Counted from the stretch's first letter, positions 46,141-54,896 are shown. The stretch: 64,000 nt of DNA from Streptomyces roseoviridis (GCF_039535235.1 NZ_BAAAWU010000001.1:3038001-3102000), one strand, 5' to 3'. Notes: generated from the sequence alone by a model not told the origin. Numbers and translations: made by a program.

Positions 46141-47616
46141 ATGTCCGAGGACGAGAAGACTCCGGCCCGCGAGGTCATCACCGAGTACGCGCAGGCCCAC
46201 TTCCGGTACTTCCGCACCGCCGACGGCACCGTCTACGCCCAGCGCAACGGCCAGCCCGTCGCCCGGCCGATCCGCTCGCAGGGCACCGCCGGCAGCCACC
46301 GGCAGGAACTCATGGTCGGCCTGTTTCGCGACGGGCTCGGCGTGTTCAACGGCACCGCACTCAGGGAGGCTCTGGACTTGATCGAGGCACTGGCCATGAC
46401 CCAGGAAGTGCAGCCCGTCCACATCCGGGTCGCCCCCGGCTCCGACGGAGCCACGTGGCTCGACCTGGGCCGCAACGACGGCAAGTCCGTCCGCATCCAC
46501 CCCACCGGATGGGAGATCGTCACCCCCGAGCCGCGCGAGGTGTGCTGGCGGCGCACCCAGCTCACCGGGGAGCTGCCCCTGCCCGCGAAGGACACCGACG
46601 GCAAGGGCATCGACCTGCTGCTGCGGCTGTGCAACTTCGCCAACGCGCAGACCGAGTGCCTGGCCATCGCCTGGCTCATCGGCTGCCTCGGGCCGTCCGT
46701 GCCCGTCCCCGCCCCGTTCCTCACCGGCCCGCAGGGCGCGGGCAAGTCCACCGGCGGGCGGATGCTGGTGCGGATCATCGAGGGCATGAGCGGCGACCTG
46801 CGACGGGCGCCGAAGGACGAGGAGAACCTGATCGCGGCCGTCGCGGCCGGGTGGGTCACTGCCCTGGACAACCTCTCCCACCTCGCCCCGGATCTGTCCG
46901 ACCTCATGTGCTGCATCGTCACCGGCGCCGAGACCGTCAAGCGGGCTCTGTTCACCGACGGCGACGTGGTCCGGGCCCGCTACCGCCGACCGCTGCTGCT
47001 GACCGGTATCGACGTCGGCGTCATCCGGCCCGACCTCGCCGAACGCCTGCTCCCGCTCCGCCTGGAACGCCCCCGGGTGCGGCGGACCGAGGCGGAACTG
47101 TGGGCGGAGTTCGAAGAGGCCCTGCCCGTCATCCTCGGCTCCCTGCTCGACCTGACCGTGAAGGTCCGCGCGACCGAGGCCGACATCCCCACCGACCTGC
47201 GGATGGCCGACTTCGCGCACCTGTGCGCGCAGCTGGACGCGGCCACTGGCTTCGGTGCGCTGGACGCCTACCGGGCCAGCCTGGACGACCTCAACGACGA
47301 CGTCATCGAGGGCGACCTGCTCGCGCAGACCGTGCTCAAGCACGCCGCCGGCATCGAGCCGGGCACCGAGGTCCGGATGACGTCGGCGGAGTGGCTGCAC
47401 TGCCTCACCCAGCTCTACACCGGCGAGGACTTCCGGCCGCTGCCTAAGGGGTGGCCCACCACCGGCAAGGTCCTCTCCGACCGTCTCAAGCGCCTGCAGC
47501 CCGTCTTCACCGCCCGTGGCGTCCTGGTCGACTGGGGCCGGACCCGCACCGCCCGGTACATCGAGATGGCCCGTCCGGCGACCCCGGCGCCGGACGAGCA
47601 GAGCGAGATGTTCTAG
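46141..47616 (+). CDS. Replicative helicase/ATPase partner of the Prim-Pol
   Basis: 491 residues. After an N-terminal domain (about 1-170) comes an SF3/D5-like AAA+ core: Walker A LTGPQGAGKSTGG (about 196), Walker B-like GWVTALDNLSHLAPDLSD, sensor RRPLLLTGIDVG and DLAERLLPLRLERP. The C-terminal 100 residues (VRMTSAEWLHCL, LKRLQPVFTARG) form a winged-helix region. It should unwind the origin for the Prim-Pol. An open frame running further upstream overlaps the Prim-Pol and is not coding. A hairpin and the repeat-rich putative origin follow. Confidence 0.88.
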   Translation: MSEDEKTPAREVITEYAQAHFRYFRTADGTVYAQRNGQPVARPIRSQGTAGSHRQELMVGLFRDGLGVFNGTALREALDLIEALAMTQEVQPVHIRVAPGSDGATWLDLGRNDGKSVRIHPTGWEIVTPEPREVCWRRTQLTGELPLPAKDTDGKGIDLLLRLCNFANAQTECLAIAWLIGCLGPSVPVPAPFLTGPQGAGKSTGGRMLVRIIEGMSGDLRRAPKDEENLIAAVAAGWVTALDNLSHLAPDLSDLMCCIVTGAETVKRALFTDGDVVRARYRRPLLLTGIDVGVIRPDLAERLLPLRLERPRVRRTEAELWAEFEEALPVILGSLLDLTVKVRATEADIPTDLRMADFAHLCAQLDAATGFGALDAYRASLDDLNDDVIEGDLLAQTVLKHAAGIEPGTEVRMTSAEWLHCLTQLYTGEDFRPLPKGWPTTGKVLSDRLKRLQPVFTARGVLVDWGRTRTARYIEMARPATPAPDEQSEMF

Positions 47617-47644
47617 GCCCGGGCCGCACAGCCCGTCCGCACAA

Positions 47645-47686
47645 GCAAGAGGAGCACCCCCGCCCGGCGCGGCGTGCTCCTCTTGC
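47645..47686 (+). terminator. Terminator after the replication genes
   Basis: Perfect 13-bp stem (GCAAGAGGAGCAC and complement), 28 bp past the stop codon. Confidence 0.8.
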
Positions 47687-47801
47687 TCTTCGGCGGCGGC
47701 GCCGCCGCTCAAAGGACGCGCCGCTCTGCGGCTCCTTCTTCATGCCTGAAGGCACGCGCAACAACAGACACTCCCCTCTCTTTTCCTAAGAGAAGAGATC
47801 C

Positions 47802-48008
47802 TGCGTCACCTGCGTCACCCCGACCCCGAAAAAGATCTCTGAGCTGGAACGACGGCCGTGACGCAGGCCAGCGACGCGTGCGTCACGCCGCGTCGCCTGC
47901 GTCACCGGTGACAGAAGCGTGTGTCACGGGTGACGCACGCCGGAACCCCCTGCGTCACCGGAACCTCCAGGTCAGCAGCACAGGAGACGCAGATGTCGCG
48001 GTGACGCA
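47802..48008. repeat. Iteron-like TGCGTCAC repeats, candidate origin of the element
   Basis: Five copies of TGCGTCAC (47802, 47811, 47879, 47898, 47951) and three of its complement GTGACGCA (47858, 47930, 48001), plus a variant TGTGTCAC (47920), in 207 bp. The first two are in direct 9-bp tandem and lie next to an AT-rich patch (47776-47799, CTCTCTTTTCC..). The block is gene-free and sits between the replication genes and xis, where pSAM2 also keeps its origin. Most likely Rep-binding iterons; excisionase sites are the alternative. Confidence 0.7.
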
Positions 48009-48114
48009 GGAATCCGCACCTCGGACAGCGCGAACCGTTCCGACTCGCCGTCCCTGCCCGTCTTCGCCCCCGCCGACGACGGCGCTCCGACTCCCACACC
48101 CATGGAGGGACTCG

Positions 48115-48321
48115 ATGGCCCGTACCGCCCGCCGCCGTGAGCCCGCCGACGAGTGGCTCCCCCTGACAGACGTCCTCGCCGAGATCGGCATCACCCGAGC
48201 CACCTACTACCGCTGGCGCAACCGGGGCTATGGCCCCGAGGTGAAGCGCCTGCCCAACGGGCACCTGCGCGTCCGCCGCAGCGTGCTCGACGCCTTCCTG
48301 AACGAACTGGAGACCGCGTGA
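48115..48321 (+). CDS. xis: Excisionase, MerR/AlpA-type HTH
   Basis: 68 residues; GGAGGGA precedes ATG 48115. One HTH: WLPLTDVLAEIGITRATYYRW then RNRGYGPEVKRLPNGHLRVRR, the winged HTH_17 design of AICE Xis proteins. It bends att DNA for excision by Int. Its stop overlaps the int start (GTGA), so the two are made together. Confidence 0.88.
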   Translation: MARTARRREPADEWLPLTDVLAEIGITRATYYRWRNRGYGPEVKRLPNGHLRVRRSVLDAFLNELETA

Positions 48322-49703
48322 CCGAGTGGAGCTACACCGTACGGATCTGGAGCATCAGGAAGCGGCCGTACCGCAAGCCGTACCAGCTCCGGTGGCAGGT
48401 CGGCACGCGGCCGCACTCCGAGTCCTTCCTGACGCTCGGGCTCGCCGAGAGCCGGCGGGCGCAGTTCATCACGGCGACCCGCGAGGGCGAGCCGTGGGAC
48501 GTCGACAGCGGCCTGCCGAAGTCGATGGTCCAGAAGGCCAAGGACATCTCCTGGTACCAGCACGCCAGGAACTACGTGGAGATGAAGTGGGACCACTCCC
48601 CCGCCTCCACCCGCCGGAACCTCGCCGAGGCCATGGCTACCGTGACACTCGCCCTGGTGAAGGACACCAAGGGAATGGGCGACAAGCGGGCCGTCCGCCG
48701 CTCGCTCTACACCTGGGCTTTCAACGTGAACCGGTGGAAGGAGGAGCCCCCCGAGGAAGTGGCGGCGCACCTCGCGTGGGTCGAGCGGAAGTCTGTCCCC
48801 ACCTCCCAGCTCTCCGACCGGATGCTCGTCCGCCGGGCCCTGGACGCCTGCGCCCGGCGGCTGGACGGGAAGACGTCGTCCGGCTCGGTCATCGCCCGGA
48901 AGCGCGCCATCTTCCACCAGGCCCTCGGCATCGCGGTCGACGCCGAGTTGCTGGGCGAGAACCCCATGGCCGCCCTCAAGTGGAAGGCGCCGGAGCGGGT
49001 GGAGGAGGAAGTCGACCCCGAGGCCGTGCCGGACCCGGCGCAGGCCGCCGCACTCCTCGCCGCCGTCGGCCGGCAGGGCGACCGCGGGCGCCACCTGGCC
49101 GCGTTCTTCGGGTGTCTGTACTACGCCGGCGCCCGGCCCGGTGAGCTGGTCGGGATCCGGCTTCAGGACTTCGACCTGCCCCGGCGCGGGTGGGGGCTCG
49201 TCCGGCTCCGGGAGAGCCGGGCGCGATCCGGGAGCTCCTGGACGGACACCGGCGAGGCCCACGACCGTCGCGGCCTGAAGCACCGGACCCGGAAGACCGT
49301 CCGGCACGTGCCGATCCCGCCCGAGCTGGTCGCGATGCTCCGGTGGCACGTCACCCTGTACGGCACCCACGCGGACGGCCGGCTGTTCCGGACCGCCCGC
49401 GGCGGCATGGTGCAGGAGAGCGGGTACGGCGAGGTCTGGGCGAACGCGCGACAGGAAGCGCTCAGCCCGTCCGAACAGGAATCGAAGCTCGCCAAGCGGC
49501 CGTATGACCTTCGTCACGCCGCCGTTTCCACGTGGCTCAGCTCCGGCGTGGAGCCGCAGCTCGTCGCCCAGCGGGCCGGCCACTCCGTCGCGGTGCTCTT
49601 CCGGGTGTATGCGAAGTTCCTGAAGGGCGGCGACGAGGCCGCGAACGCCAAGATCTCGGCCCGACTGAACCAGCACCGCGCCGGCGCCCCCGCGAGGGTC
49701 TGA
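48318..49703 (+). CDS. int: Tyrosine-type site-specific integrase
   Basis: 461 residues from GTG inside the xis stop. N-terminal arm- and core-binding domains (about 1-230), catalytic domain with YYAGARPGELVGIR (first Arg, about 276), KTVRHVPIPPELV, KRPYDLRHAAVSTWL (second Arg), VAQRAGHSVAVLFRVYAKFL (His and the Tyr nucleophile, about 430). The first His of HxxR is Tyr (YDLR), a variant seen in many actinobacterial integrases. It recombines attP with the tRNA-Tyr attB; the att repeat begins 142 bp after the stop. Confidence 0.93.
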   Translation: MTEWSYTVRIWSIRKRPYRKPYQLRWQVGTRPHSESFLTLGLAESRRAQFITATREGEPWDVDSGLPKSMVQKAKDISWYQHARNYVEMKWDHSPASTRRNLAEAMATVTLALVKDTKGMGDKRAVRRSLYTWAFNVNRWKEEPPEEVAAHLAWVERKSVPTSQLSDRMLVRRALDACARRLDGKTSSGSVIARKRAIFHQALGIAVDAELLGENPMAALKWKAPERVEEEVDPEAVPDPAQAAALLAAVGRQGDRGRHLAAFFGCLYYAGARPGELVGIRLQDFDLPRRGWGLVRLRESRARSGSSWTDTGEAHDRRGLKHRTRKTVRHVPIPPELVAMLRWHVTLYGTHADGRLFRTARGGMVQESGYGEVWANARQEALSPSEQESKLAKRPYDLRHAAVSTWLSSGVEPQLVAQRAGHSVAVLFRVYAKFLKGGDEAANAKISARLNQHRAGAPARV

Positions 49704-49802
49704 CCGGCGGACGGCCGTCCACGGCCCGTCCACACACGCTGGTAGAGAGTGGGATCGGGTGAGACGCAGTGAGACAGTGCGCCGCGCCGGTCCAAAATTA
49801 AC

Positions 49803-49845
49803 AAGACGGCCCCTGATCGCGTTTCCGCAGATCAGGGGCCGTCTT
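49803..49845 (-). terminator. Element-borne replacement terminator for tRNA-Tyr
   Basis: Perfect 16-bp stem (AAGACGGCCCCTGATC and complement), 11-base loop. On the minus strand it is followed by GTTAATTTTGG, so it ends transcripts of the restored tRNA-Tyr gene; it can also end int. It abuts the att repeat. Confidence 0.85.
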
Positions 49846-49902
49846 CATCGCGTGGCGGCGCCAGGATTCGAACCTGGGTAGGCTAAGCCGACGGATTTAC
49901 AG
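49846..49902. repeat. Right attachment site
   Basis: 57 bp identical to 33023-33079. It covers the 3' half of tRNA-Tyr including the anticodon loop; the unique 5' half of the tRNA lies to its right. Confidence 0.92.
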
Positions 49903-49934
49903 TCCGCTCCCATTGGCCACTCGGGCACACCGCC
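49853..49934 (-). tRNA. tRNA-Tyr (GTA), integration target
   Basis: 82 nt, class II with a long variable arm; acceptor GGCGGTG/CGCCGCC, anticodon GTA in CTGTAAATC, T-arm GGTTCGAATCC. Its 3' half is supplied by the element and keeps the sequence unchanged. Confidence 0.95.
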
Positions 49935-50104
49935 ATGGGATCGCTGCCTCGGAGCCGCTTTTCGGCGGTGCTCCCTGGCAACGACGTAAACAATACCTGA
50001 TCCCCAGGGGTGCTTCGCCACCGGATTGATCACCGGTTCGCGGCCGCGCGGGTGGCTACGCTTTGTGCCGTACCCGAACGCATCCGAGCAAGGAGCCCCA
50101 CCTC

Positions 50105-50596
50105 ATGGCCGACTCCAGTTTCGACATCGTCTCCAAGGTCGAGCGGCAGGAGGTCGACAACGCCCTCAACCAGGCCGCGAAGGAGATCTCGCAGCGCTAC
50201 GACTTCAAGGGCACCAACGCGTCGATCTCCTGGTCGGGCGAGAAGATCCTCATGCAGGCGAACGGCGAGGAGCGGGTCAAGGCGATCCTCGACATCTTCC
50301 AGTCCAAGCTGATCAAGCGGGGGATCTCGCTGAAGTCGCTGGACGTGGAGGGCGAGCCGCAGCTGTCCGGCAAGGAGTACAAGCTCTTCGCCTCCATCCA
50401 GGAGGGCATCTCCCAGGAGAACGCCAAGAAGGTCTCCAAGATCATCCGTGACGAGGGTCCCAAGGGCGTCAAGGCGCAGGTGCAGGGCGACGAGCTGCGG
50501 GTCAGCTCGAAGAGCCGGGACGACCTGCAGGCCGTGCAGCAGCTCCTCAAGGGCAAGGACCTCGACTTCGCGATCCAGTTCGTGAACTACCGGTAG
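50105..50596 (+). CDS. YajQ-family nucleotide-binding protein
   Basis: 163 residues from ATG 50105 with AAGGAG 10 bp upstream. [32 protein letters not shown] and the C-terminal [17 protein letters not shown] then FAIQFVNYR match YajQ proteins: two ferredoxin-like folds, reported to bind cyclic di-GMP or nucleic acid. A TACGCT hexamer at 50057-50062 could be the -10. First gene right of the element, transcribed away from tRNA-Tyr. Confidence 0.93.
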   Translation: MADSSFDIVSKVERQEVDNALNQAAKEISQRYDFKGTNASISWSGEKILMQANGEERVKAILDIFQSKLIKRGISLKSLDVEGEPQLSGKEYKLFASIQEGISQENAKKVSKIIRDEGPKGVKAQVQGDELRVSSKSRDDLQAVQQLLKGKDLDFAIQFVNYR

Positions 50597-50658
50597 GACC
50601 TCGGGGTCGCGTCCGAAAACCGCCAGCCGTCGCGTCCGGCGGCTCGCACACTGGACCC

Positions 50659-51195
50659 ATGACGACGATGAGCACTCTCTACACCCGTGTCGACGGCCCC
50701 CTCGGCCCGATGCTCCTCGTGGGGCACCTGGCCGACGGGGGCCGGGTCGTGCTGCGGTCGCTGTCCCTGGAGGGCCAGAAGGGGGGCGCCGTCGTCCAAG
50801 GCGACTGGGTTCACGAGCCGGGGGCGTTCGAGGAGGTCGCCCGGCAGCTCGGCGAGTACTTCGCCGGACGCCGGGACCGCTTCGACGTCCTCTGCGACGG
50901 GCGGGGCGGGACCGAGTTCCAGCGGCGGGTGTGGCGGGCCCTGGAGGAGATCCCGTACGGGACGACCGTCTCGTACGGGGAGATCGCCCGGCGGGTCGGC
51001 TCCCCCGGCGCCGGGGTACGGGCCGTGGGCACCGCGATCGGCCGCAACCCGCTGCTCGTCGTGCGGCCCTGCCACCGGGTGATCGGGGCCGACGGGTCCT
51101 TGCGCGGCTACGCGGCCGGGCTGGAGCGCAAGGAGCGGCTGCTCGGTCTCGAAGGCGCGCTCGCGGGTCCGCTCGAGGGTGCGCTCGCCGGCTGA
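50659..51195 (+). CDS. ogt: Methylated-DNA--protein-cysteine methyltransferase
   Basis: 178 residues. Active-site PCHRV (in LLVVRPCHRVIGADGSLRGYAAGLERK), the DNA-reading helix RAVGTAIGRNP and the FQRRVWRALEEIPYGTTVSYGEIA block define Ogt/MGMT. It transfers O6-alkyl groups from guanine to its own cysteine. The last residues repeat EGALAG twice. It overlaps the AlkB-like gene as TGATG, forming an alkylation-repair pair. Confidence 0.93.
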   Translation: MTTMSTLYTRVDGPLGPMLLVGHLADGGRVVLRSLSLEGQKGGAVVQGDWVHEPGAFEEVARQLGEYFAGRRDRFDVLCDGRGGTEFQRRVWRALEEIPYGTTVSYGEIARRVGSPGAGVRAVGTAIGRNPLLVVRPCHRVIGADGSLRGYAAGLERKERLLGLEGALAGPLEGALAG

Positions 51196-51820
51196 TGGAG
51201 GGCCTCTTCCCGCGCGAGCGGACCGAGCCCGCGCCCGGCGCCGTGCACGTGCCGGGCTGGCTGCCGTTCGAGCGCCAGCGGGAACTGGTCGCGGCCTGCC
51301 GGGAGTTCGGGCGCGGCCCGGTCCGGTACGAGGCGACCGTGCTGCCGGGCGGCGGCGTGATGTCGGTGCGCTCGCTGTGCCTCGGGCGGCGCTGGGAGCC
51401 GTACCGCTACCTCGGCCCCGAGCGGAACCTCCTCGAACTGCCCGAGTGGCTGGTCGCGTTGGGCGTGAGGCGCTGGTCGAGGCGTACGGCGCGCACGGCG
51501 GTTTCGCGCCGGACACCGCGCTCGTCAACTTCTACGGGGACGGTGCCCGGATGGGCATGCACCAGGACAAGGAGGAGCGGTCCGGTGCGCCCGTGGTGTC
51601 GCTCAGCCTCGGCGACACCTGCGTCTTCCGGCTCGGGAACACCGAGGACCGCGGCCGGCCGTACACCGACGTGGAGTTGGTCTCCGGCGACCTCTTCGTC
51701 TTCGGCGGGCCGTCCCGCTTCGCGTACCACGGCGTGCCCAAGGTGTACGCCGGGACCGCCGCTCCCGGCCTCGGCCTCGCCGGGCGGCTGAACATCACCC
51801 TGCGCGAGACGGGGTTGTGA
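51195..51820 (+). pseudogene. alkB: AlkB-like 2-oxoglutarate oxygenase, frameshifted
   Basis: The first 90 residues (from ATG 51195: GLFPRERTEPAPGAVHVPGWL, then FERQRELVAACREFG, ending ELPEWLVALG) are in one frame. The rest (REALVEAYGAHGGFAPDTAL, NFYGDGARMGMHQDKEE with the iron HxD, LSLGDTCVFRLG, the distal iron His in RFAYHGVPK, GRLNITLRETGL) is in the +2 frame. The break is in GTTGGGCGTGAGG near 51461-51466; one extra base restores an intact 208-residue AlkB. All catalytic residues survive, so the lesion is recent or a sequencing error. Confidence 0.8.
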
Positions 51821-51866
51821 GACCCGGCGCCGGGCCGTGCCCGGGAAGTCCCGCCCGGCCCACGGC

Positions 51867-52136
51867 CTAGCGTTCGCGCGAATGGCCGAAAAGAATCCGG
51901 TACGCGATCAGCAGCACCAGAGAGCCGCCGATCGCCGACAGCCAGGTCGCCCCGTCGTAGAAGTCCGCGCTGATCGGGCGGTCCAGGAAACGGGCCGACA
52001 GCCAGCCGCCGAGGAACGCGCCGACGATGCCGATGACCGTCGTGCCGATCAGGCCGCCGGGGTCGCGGCCCGGCAGCAGGACCTTCGCGATGACACCGGC
52101 GAGCAGGCCGAGAACTATCCAGCTGATGATGCTCAT
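51867..52136 (-). CDS. GlsB/YeaQ/YmgE-family membrane protein
   Basis: 89 residues with three membrane helices (about 5-20, 29-48, 66-84). ISWIVLGLLAGVIAK, PGRDPGGLIGTTVIGIVGAFLGGWL are the signature of transglycosylase-associated (Tag) proteins, induced by stress in many bacteria. A DFYDGATW loop separates helices two and three. Weak RBS. It is divergent from the APC transporter with only 57 bp between the starts, so the promoters must overlap. Confidence 0.9.
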   Translation of the reverse strand: MSIISWIVLGLLAGVIAKVLLPGRDPGGLIGTTVIGIVGAFLGGWLSARFLDRPISADFYDGATWLSAIGGSLVLLIAYRILFGHSRER

Positions 52137-52180
52137 GCCCTGGAGGACGCCCGCCGGTCCCGGCCGGTTGCCGGACCCCC

Positions 52181-52186
52181 TAGTGT
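52181..52186 (+). promoter_or_regulatory. -10 hexamer for a leaderless transporter mRNA
   Basis: TAGTGT ends 7 bp before ATG 52194, with no Shine-Dalgarno. In actinobacteria this spacing puts the transcription start at the A of the start codon. Confidence 0.55.
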
Positions 52187-52193
52187 GCGGGGC

Positions 52194-53426
52194 ATGACAC
52201 CTGAACTGCGCCGTACGCTCGGCGTCTTCGACGCCGTCGTCGTCGGGCTCGGGGCGATGGTCGGTGCCGGGATCTTCGTGGCGCTCGGGCCGGCCGCCGA
52301 AGCGGCCGGCACGGGGATGCTCCCGGCGCTCGGGGTGGCCGCCGTCGTCGCCTACTGCAACGCCATGGCGTCGGCCCGGCTCGCCGCCCGCTACCCGGCC
52401 TCCGGCGGCACCTATGTGTACGGGCGGGAGCGCCTGGGCCCGTTCTGGGGCTATCTGGCGGGCTGGGCGTTCGTCGTCGGCAAGACGGCCTCGTGCGCGG
52501 CGATGGCGCTGACCGTCGGGGCGTACGTGTGGCCGGCGCACGCGCACGCGGTGGCGGTCGCCGCCGTCGTGGCGCTGACGGCCGTGAACTACCGGGGGGT
52601 GCAGAAGTCGGCGCTCCTGACCCGGGTGATCGTGGCGGTCGTCCTCGCCGTGCTGGCCGCCGTCGTCACGGTGAGCGCCGGGGCGGGGCAGGCGGAGCGG
52701 CTCGGCCTCGCCGCGGAACTCCCCAGGGGCGGGGTGCTCCAGGCGGCGGGCCTGCTGTTCTTCGCGTTCGCCGGGTACGCGCGGATCGCGACCCTCGGCG
52801 AGGAGGTGCGCGACCCGGAGCGGACCGTCCCGCGGGCCGTGCCGATCGCGCTCGGCATCGCGCTCGCCGTCTACGCGGCCGTCGCGGTGTGCGTGCTCGC
52901 CGTGCTCGGCCCGGAGGGGCTCGCGGCCTCCGCCGCGCCGCTCGCGGACGCGGCGCGCGCGGCGGACGCCGGCTGGCTGGTGCCGGTGGTCAGCGTCGGC
53001 GCGGCGGTCGCCGCGCTCGGCTCGCTGCTCTCGCTGATCCTCGGGGTGTCGAGGACGACCCTCGCCATGGCCAGGGACGGTCATCTGCCGGCCACGCTCG
53101 CGGCCGTGCACCCGCGCCACCGGGTGCCGCACCACGCGGAGCTCGCGGTGGGCGCGGTGGTGGCCCTGGTGGCGGCGACGGCGGACGTGCGGGGCGCGAT
53201 CGGCTTCTCGTCGTTCGGCGTGCTGGTCTACTACGGGATCGCCAACGCCTCCGCCTGGACGCTGGGCCGCCGGGAGCGGCCCCTGGCCATGCTGGGCCTC
53301 GCCGGCTGCGGGGCGCTGGCCTTCGCCCTGCCGCCGACCGCCGTCCTGGCCGGTACCGGGGTGCTCGCGGTGGGGGTGGTGGCGTACGCGGTGGGCCGGG
53401 GACGGCCGGCGGCGCCGGGGGCGTAG
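52194..53426 (+). CDS. APC-superfamily amino acid permease
   Basis: 410 residues with about 12 membrane helices. VVVGLGAMVGAGIFVALGPA is the first helix with the GxG break that holds the substrate amino group; FFAFAGYARIATLGEEVRDPERTVPRAV is the TM6-loop signature and VPHHAEL lies in a later loop. Likely a proton-driven amino acid carrier of the YjeH/cationic type; the substrate cannot be told. 410 residues is at the short end, as in actinobacterial members. Transcribed leaderless if the -10 is right. Confidence 0.85.
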   Translation: MTPELRRTLGVFDAVVVGLGAMVGAGIFVALGPAAEAAGTGMLPALGVAAVVAYCNAMASARLAARYPASGGTYVYGRERLGPFWGYLAGWAFVVGKTASCAAMALTVGAYVWPAHAHAVAVAAVVALTAVNYRGVQKSALLTRVIVAVVLAVLAAVVTVSAGAGQAERLGLAAELPRGGVLQAAGLLFFAFAGYARIATLGEEVRDPERTVPRAVPIALGIALAVYAAVAVCVLAVLGPEGLAASAAPLADAARAADAGWLVPVVSVGAAVAALGSLLSLILGVSRTTLAMARDGHLPATLAAVHPRHRVPHHAELAVGAVVALVAATADVRGAIGFSSFGVLVYYGIANASAWTLGRRERPLAMLGLAGCGALAFALPPTAVLAGTGVLAVGVVAYAVGRGRPAAPGA

Positions 53427-53501
53427 GCCCCCTCGGGGAGGGGGCGTGGCAGAGCCTCGGGGAAGTGCGCAGCGCCCGGGGAGGTGCGCCCCCGGGCCCC
53501 G

Positions 53502-53909
53502 CTAGCGCGGCTGGTACCCGTAGGTCCCGTACGGCTGGTCCGTCGGGACGATCTCCTTGCCCAGGGGCAGCAGCGAGACCGGGATCATCTTGAAGTTCGC
53601 GATGCCCAGCGGGATGCCGATGATCGTGATGCAGAGCGCGATGCCGGTGGTGATGTGGCCGAGCGCCAGCCACCAGCCGGCGAGGACCAGCCACAGCACG
53701 TTCCCGACGCACGAGGGCGCGCCCGCGTCGCGGCGGTCGACGACCGTCTGGCCGAAGGGCCACAGGGCGTAGAGGCCGATGCGGAAGGCGGCGAGTCCGA
53801 AGGGGATGCCGATGATCGTCACGCAGAGCAGGACGCCGGCGGCCAGGTAGCCGAGGAACATCCAGAATCCGCAGAGGATCAGCCATATGACGTTGAGGAT
53901 CGTCTTCAC
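53502..53909 (-). CDS. YccF-domain membrane protein
   Basis: 135 residues from GTG overlapping the htpX stop (GTGA). Two tandem YccF units: [35 protein letters not shown] and [34 protein letters not shown], each a helix pair with the IIGIP(L/F)G turn. The C-terminus is [14 protein letters not shown]. Function unknown; coupling to a membrane protease suggests membrane quality control. Confidence 0.88.
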   Translation of the reverse strand: MKTILNVIWLILCGFWMFLGYLAAGVLLCVTIIGIPFGLAAFRIGLYALWPFGQTVVDRRDAGAPSCVGNVLWLVLAGWWLALGHITTGIALCITIIGIPLGIANFKMIPVSLLPLGKEIVPTDQPYGTYGYQPR

Positions 53910-54769
53910 GGGCGGTGACCTGCCATCTGCTCGAGCCGGGCGATGCGTTCGGCCATCGGCGGGTGGGTGGAGAACATCTTCGAGAGCCCCTGTCCGGGCC
54001 GGAAGGGGTTCGCGATCATCATGTGGCTCGCGGTCTCGATCTTCGGCTCGGGCGGCAGGGGCAGCTGTCTGGTGCCCGCCTCCAGTTTGCGCAGGGCGCT
54101 GGCGAGGGCGAGCGGGTCGCCGGTGAGCTGCGCGCCGGAGGCGTCGGCCTCGTACTCGCGGGAGCGGGAGATGGCCAGCTGGATGACCGAGGCGGCGACC
54201 GGGCCCAGGATCATGATCAGCAGGAAGCCGAGGATGCCGGGTCCGTCGTCGTCGCTGGAGCGGCCGACCGGGATCAGCCAGGCGAAGTTCACCAGGAACA
54301 TGATCACGGAGGCGAGCGCTCCGGCGACCGAGGAGATGAGGATGTCCCGGTTGTAGACGTGGCTGAGCTCGTGGCCGATGACACCGCGCAGCTCGCGCTC
54401 GTCGAGGATCGCGAGGATGCCCTCGGTGCAGCACACGGCCGCGTTGCGCGGGTTGCGCCCGGTGGCGAAGGCGTTGGGCGCCTGGGTGGGCGAGATGTAG
54501 AGCCGGGGCATGGGCTGGCGGGCCTGGGTGGAGAGCTCGCGGACCATCCGGTACAGGCCGGGGGCCTCGAACTCGCTCACGGGCCGGGCCCGCATGGCGC
54601 GCAGCGCCAGCTTGTCGCTGTTCCAGTAGGCGTACGCGTTGGTGCCGAGCGCCACGAGGAGCGCGACGATCAGTCCCGTACGTCCGAAGAAACTGCCGAT
54701 GACGATGATGAGGGCGGAGAGCCCTCCGAGGAGTACGGCGGTCCTCAGGCCGTTGTGCCGGCGGTGCAC
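53906..54769 (-). CDS. htpX: Membrane zinc metalloprotease HtpX
   Basis: 287 residues. GTG 54769 (then [13 protein letters not shown]) has GGAGGG 7 bp upstream, so the 24-codon longer frame is not used. HELSH in [16 protein letters not shown] binds zinc with the glutamate in [10 protein letters not shown]. Four membrane segments flank the site (about 9-28, 31-49, 148-168, 180-202). [15 protein letters not shown] and [15 protein letters not shown] are HtpX signatures. It degrades misfolded membrane proteins on the inner side of the membrane. Confidence 0.95.
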   Translation of the reverse strand: MHRRHNGLRTAVLLGGLSALIIVIGSFFGRTGLIVALLVALGTNAYAYWNSDKLALRAMRARPVSEFEAPGLYRMVRELSTQARQPMPRLYISPTQAPNAFATGRNPRNAAVCCTEGILAILDERELRGVIGHELSHVYNRDILISSVAGALASVIMFLVNFAWLIPVGRSSDDDGPGILGFLLIMILGPVAASVIQLAISRSREYEADASGAQLTGDPLALASALRKLEAGTRQLPLPPEPKIETASHMMIANPFRPGQGLSKMFSTHPPMAERIARLEQMAGHRP

Positions 54770-54896
54770 GGTACGCCCTCCAAGTGGTGCGGCAGGGGAA
54801 CCCTTCTGTCCAGTGGACCCTCCCTTCCTGGTCAACGCCACGCGGGAGGTACGGGTTCCCCGGCCGTGCCGGGGGCGGGGTGGGCCGTGCGGGTGA

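Larger units (their letters stand above)
33023..49902. mobile_element. AICE-type integrative and conjugative element in tRNA-Tyr
   Basis: 57-bp identical direct repeats at 33023-33079 and 49846-49902 bound a segment with int and xis next to the intact tRNA, a Prim-Pol/ATPase replication pair, an FtsK-like TraB, small AICE proteins, GntR/NUDIX regulators and one cargo gene. One unit (repeat plus interior) is 16,823 bp. Integration in the 3' end of a tRNA gene, double-strand transfer by a single FtsK-like protein and autonomous replication functions define AICEs (pSAM2 is the model). The modules are complete, so the element looks capable of excision. Confidence 0.93.

Noticed and set aside
47776..48110. 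CRISPR array in the repeat-rich region before xis
   Set aside because: Repeats are only 8 bp, in both orientations and unevenly spaced; no spacer-repeat pattern and no cas genes. I see no CRISPR array anywhere in the window.
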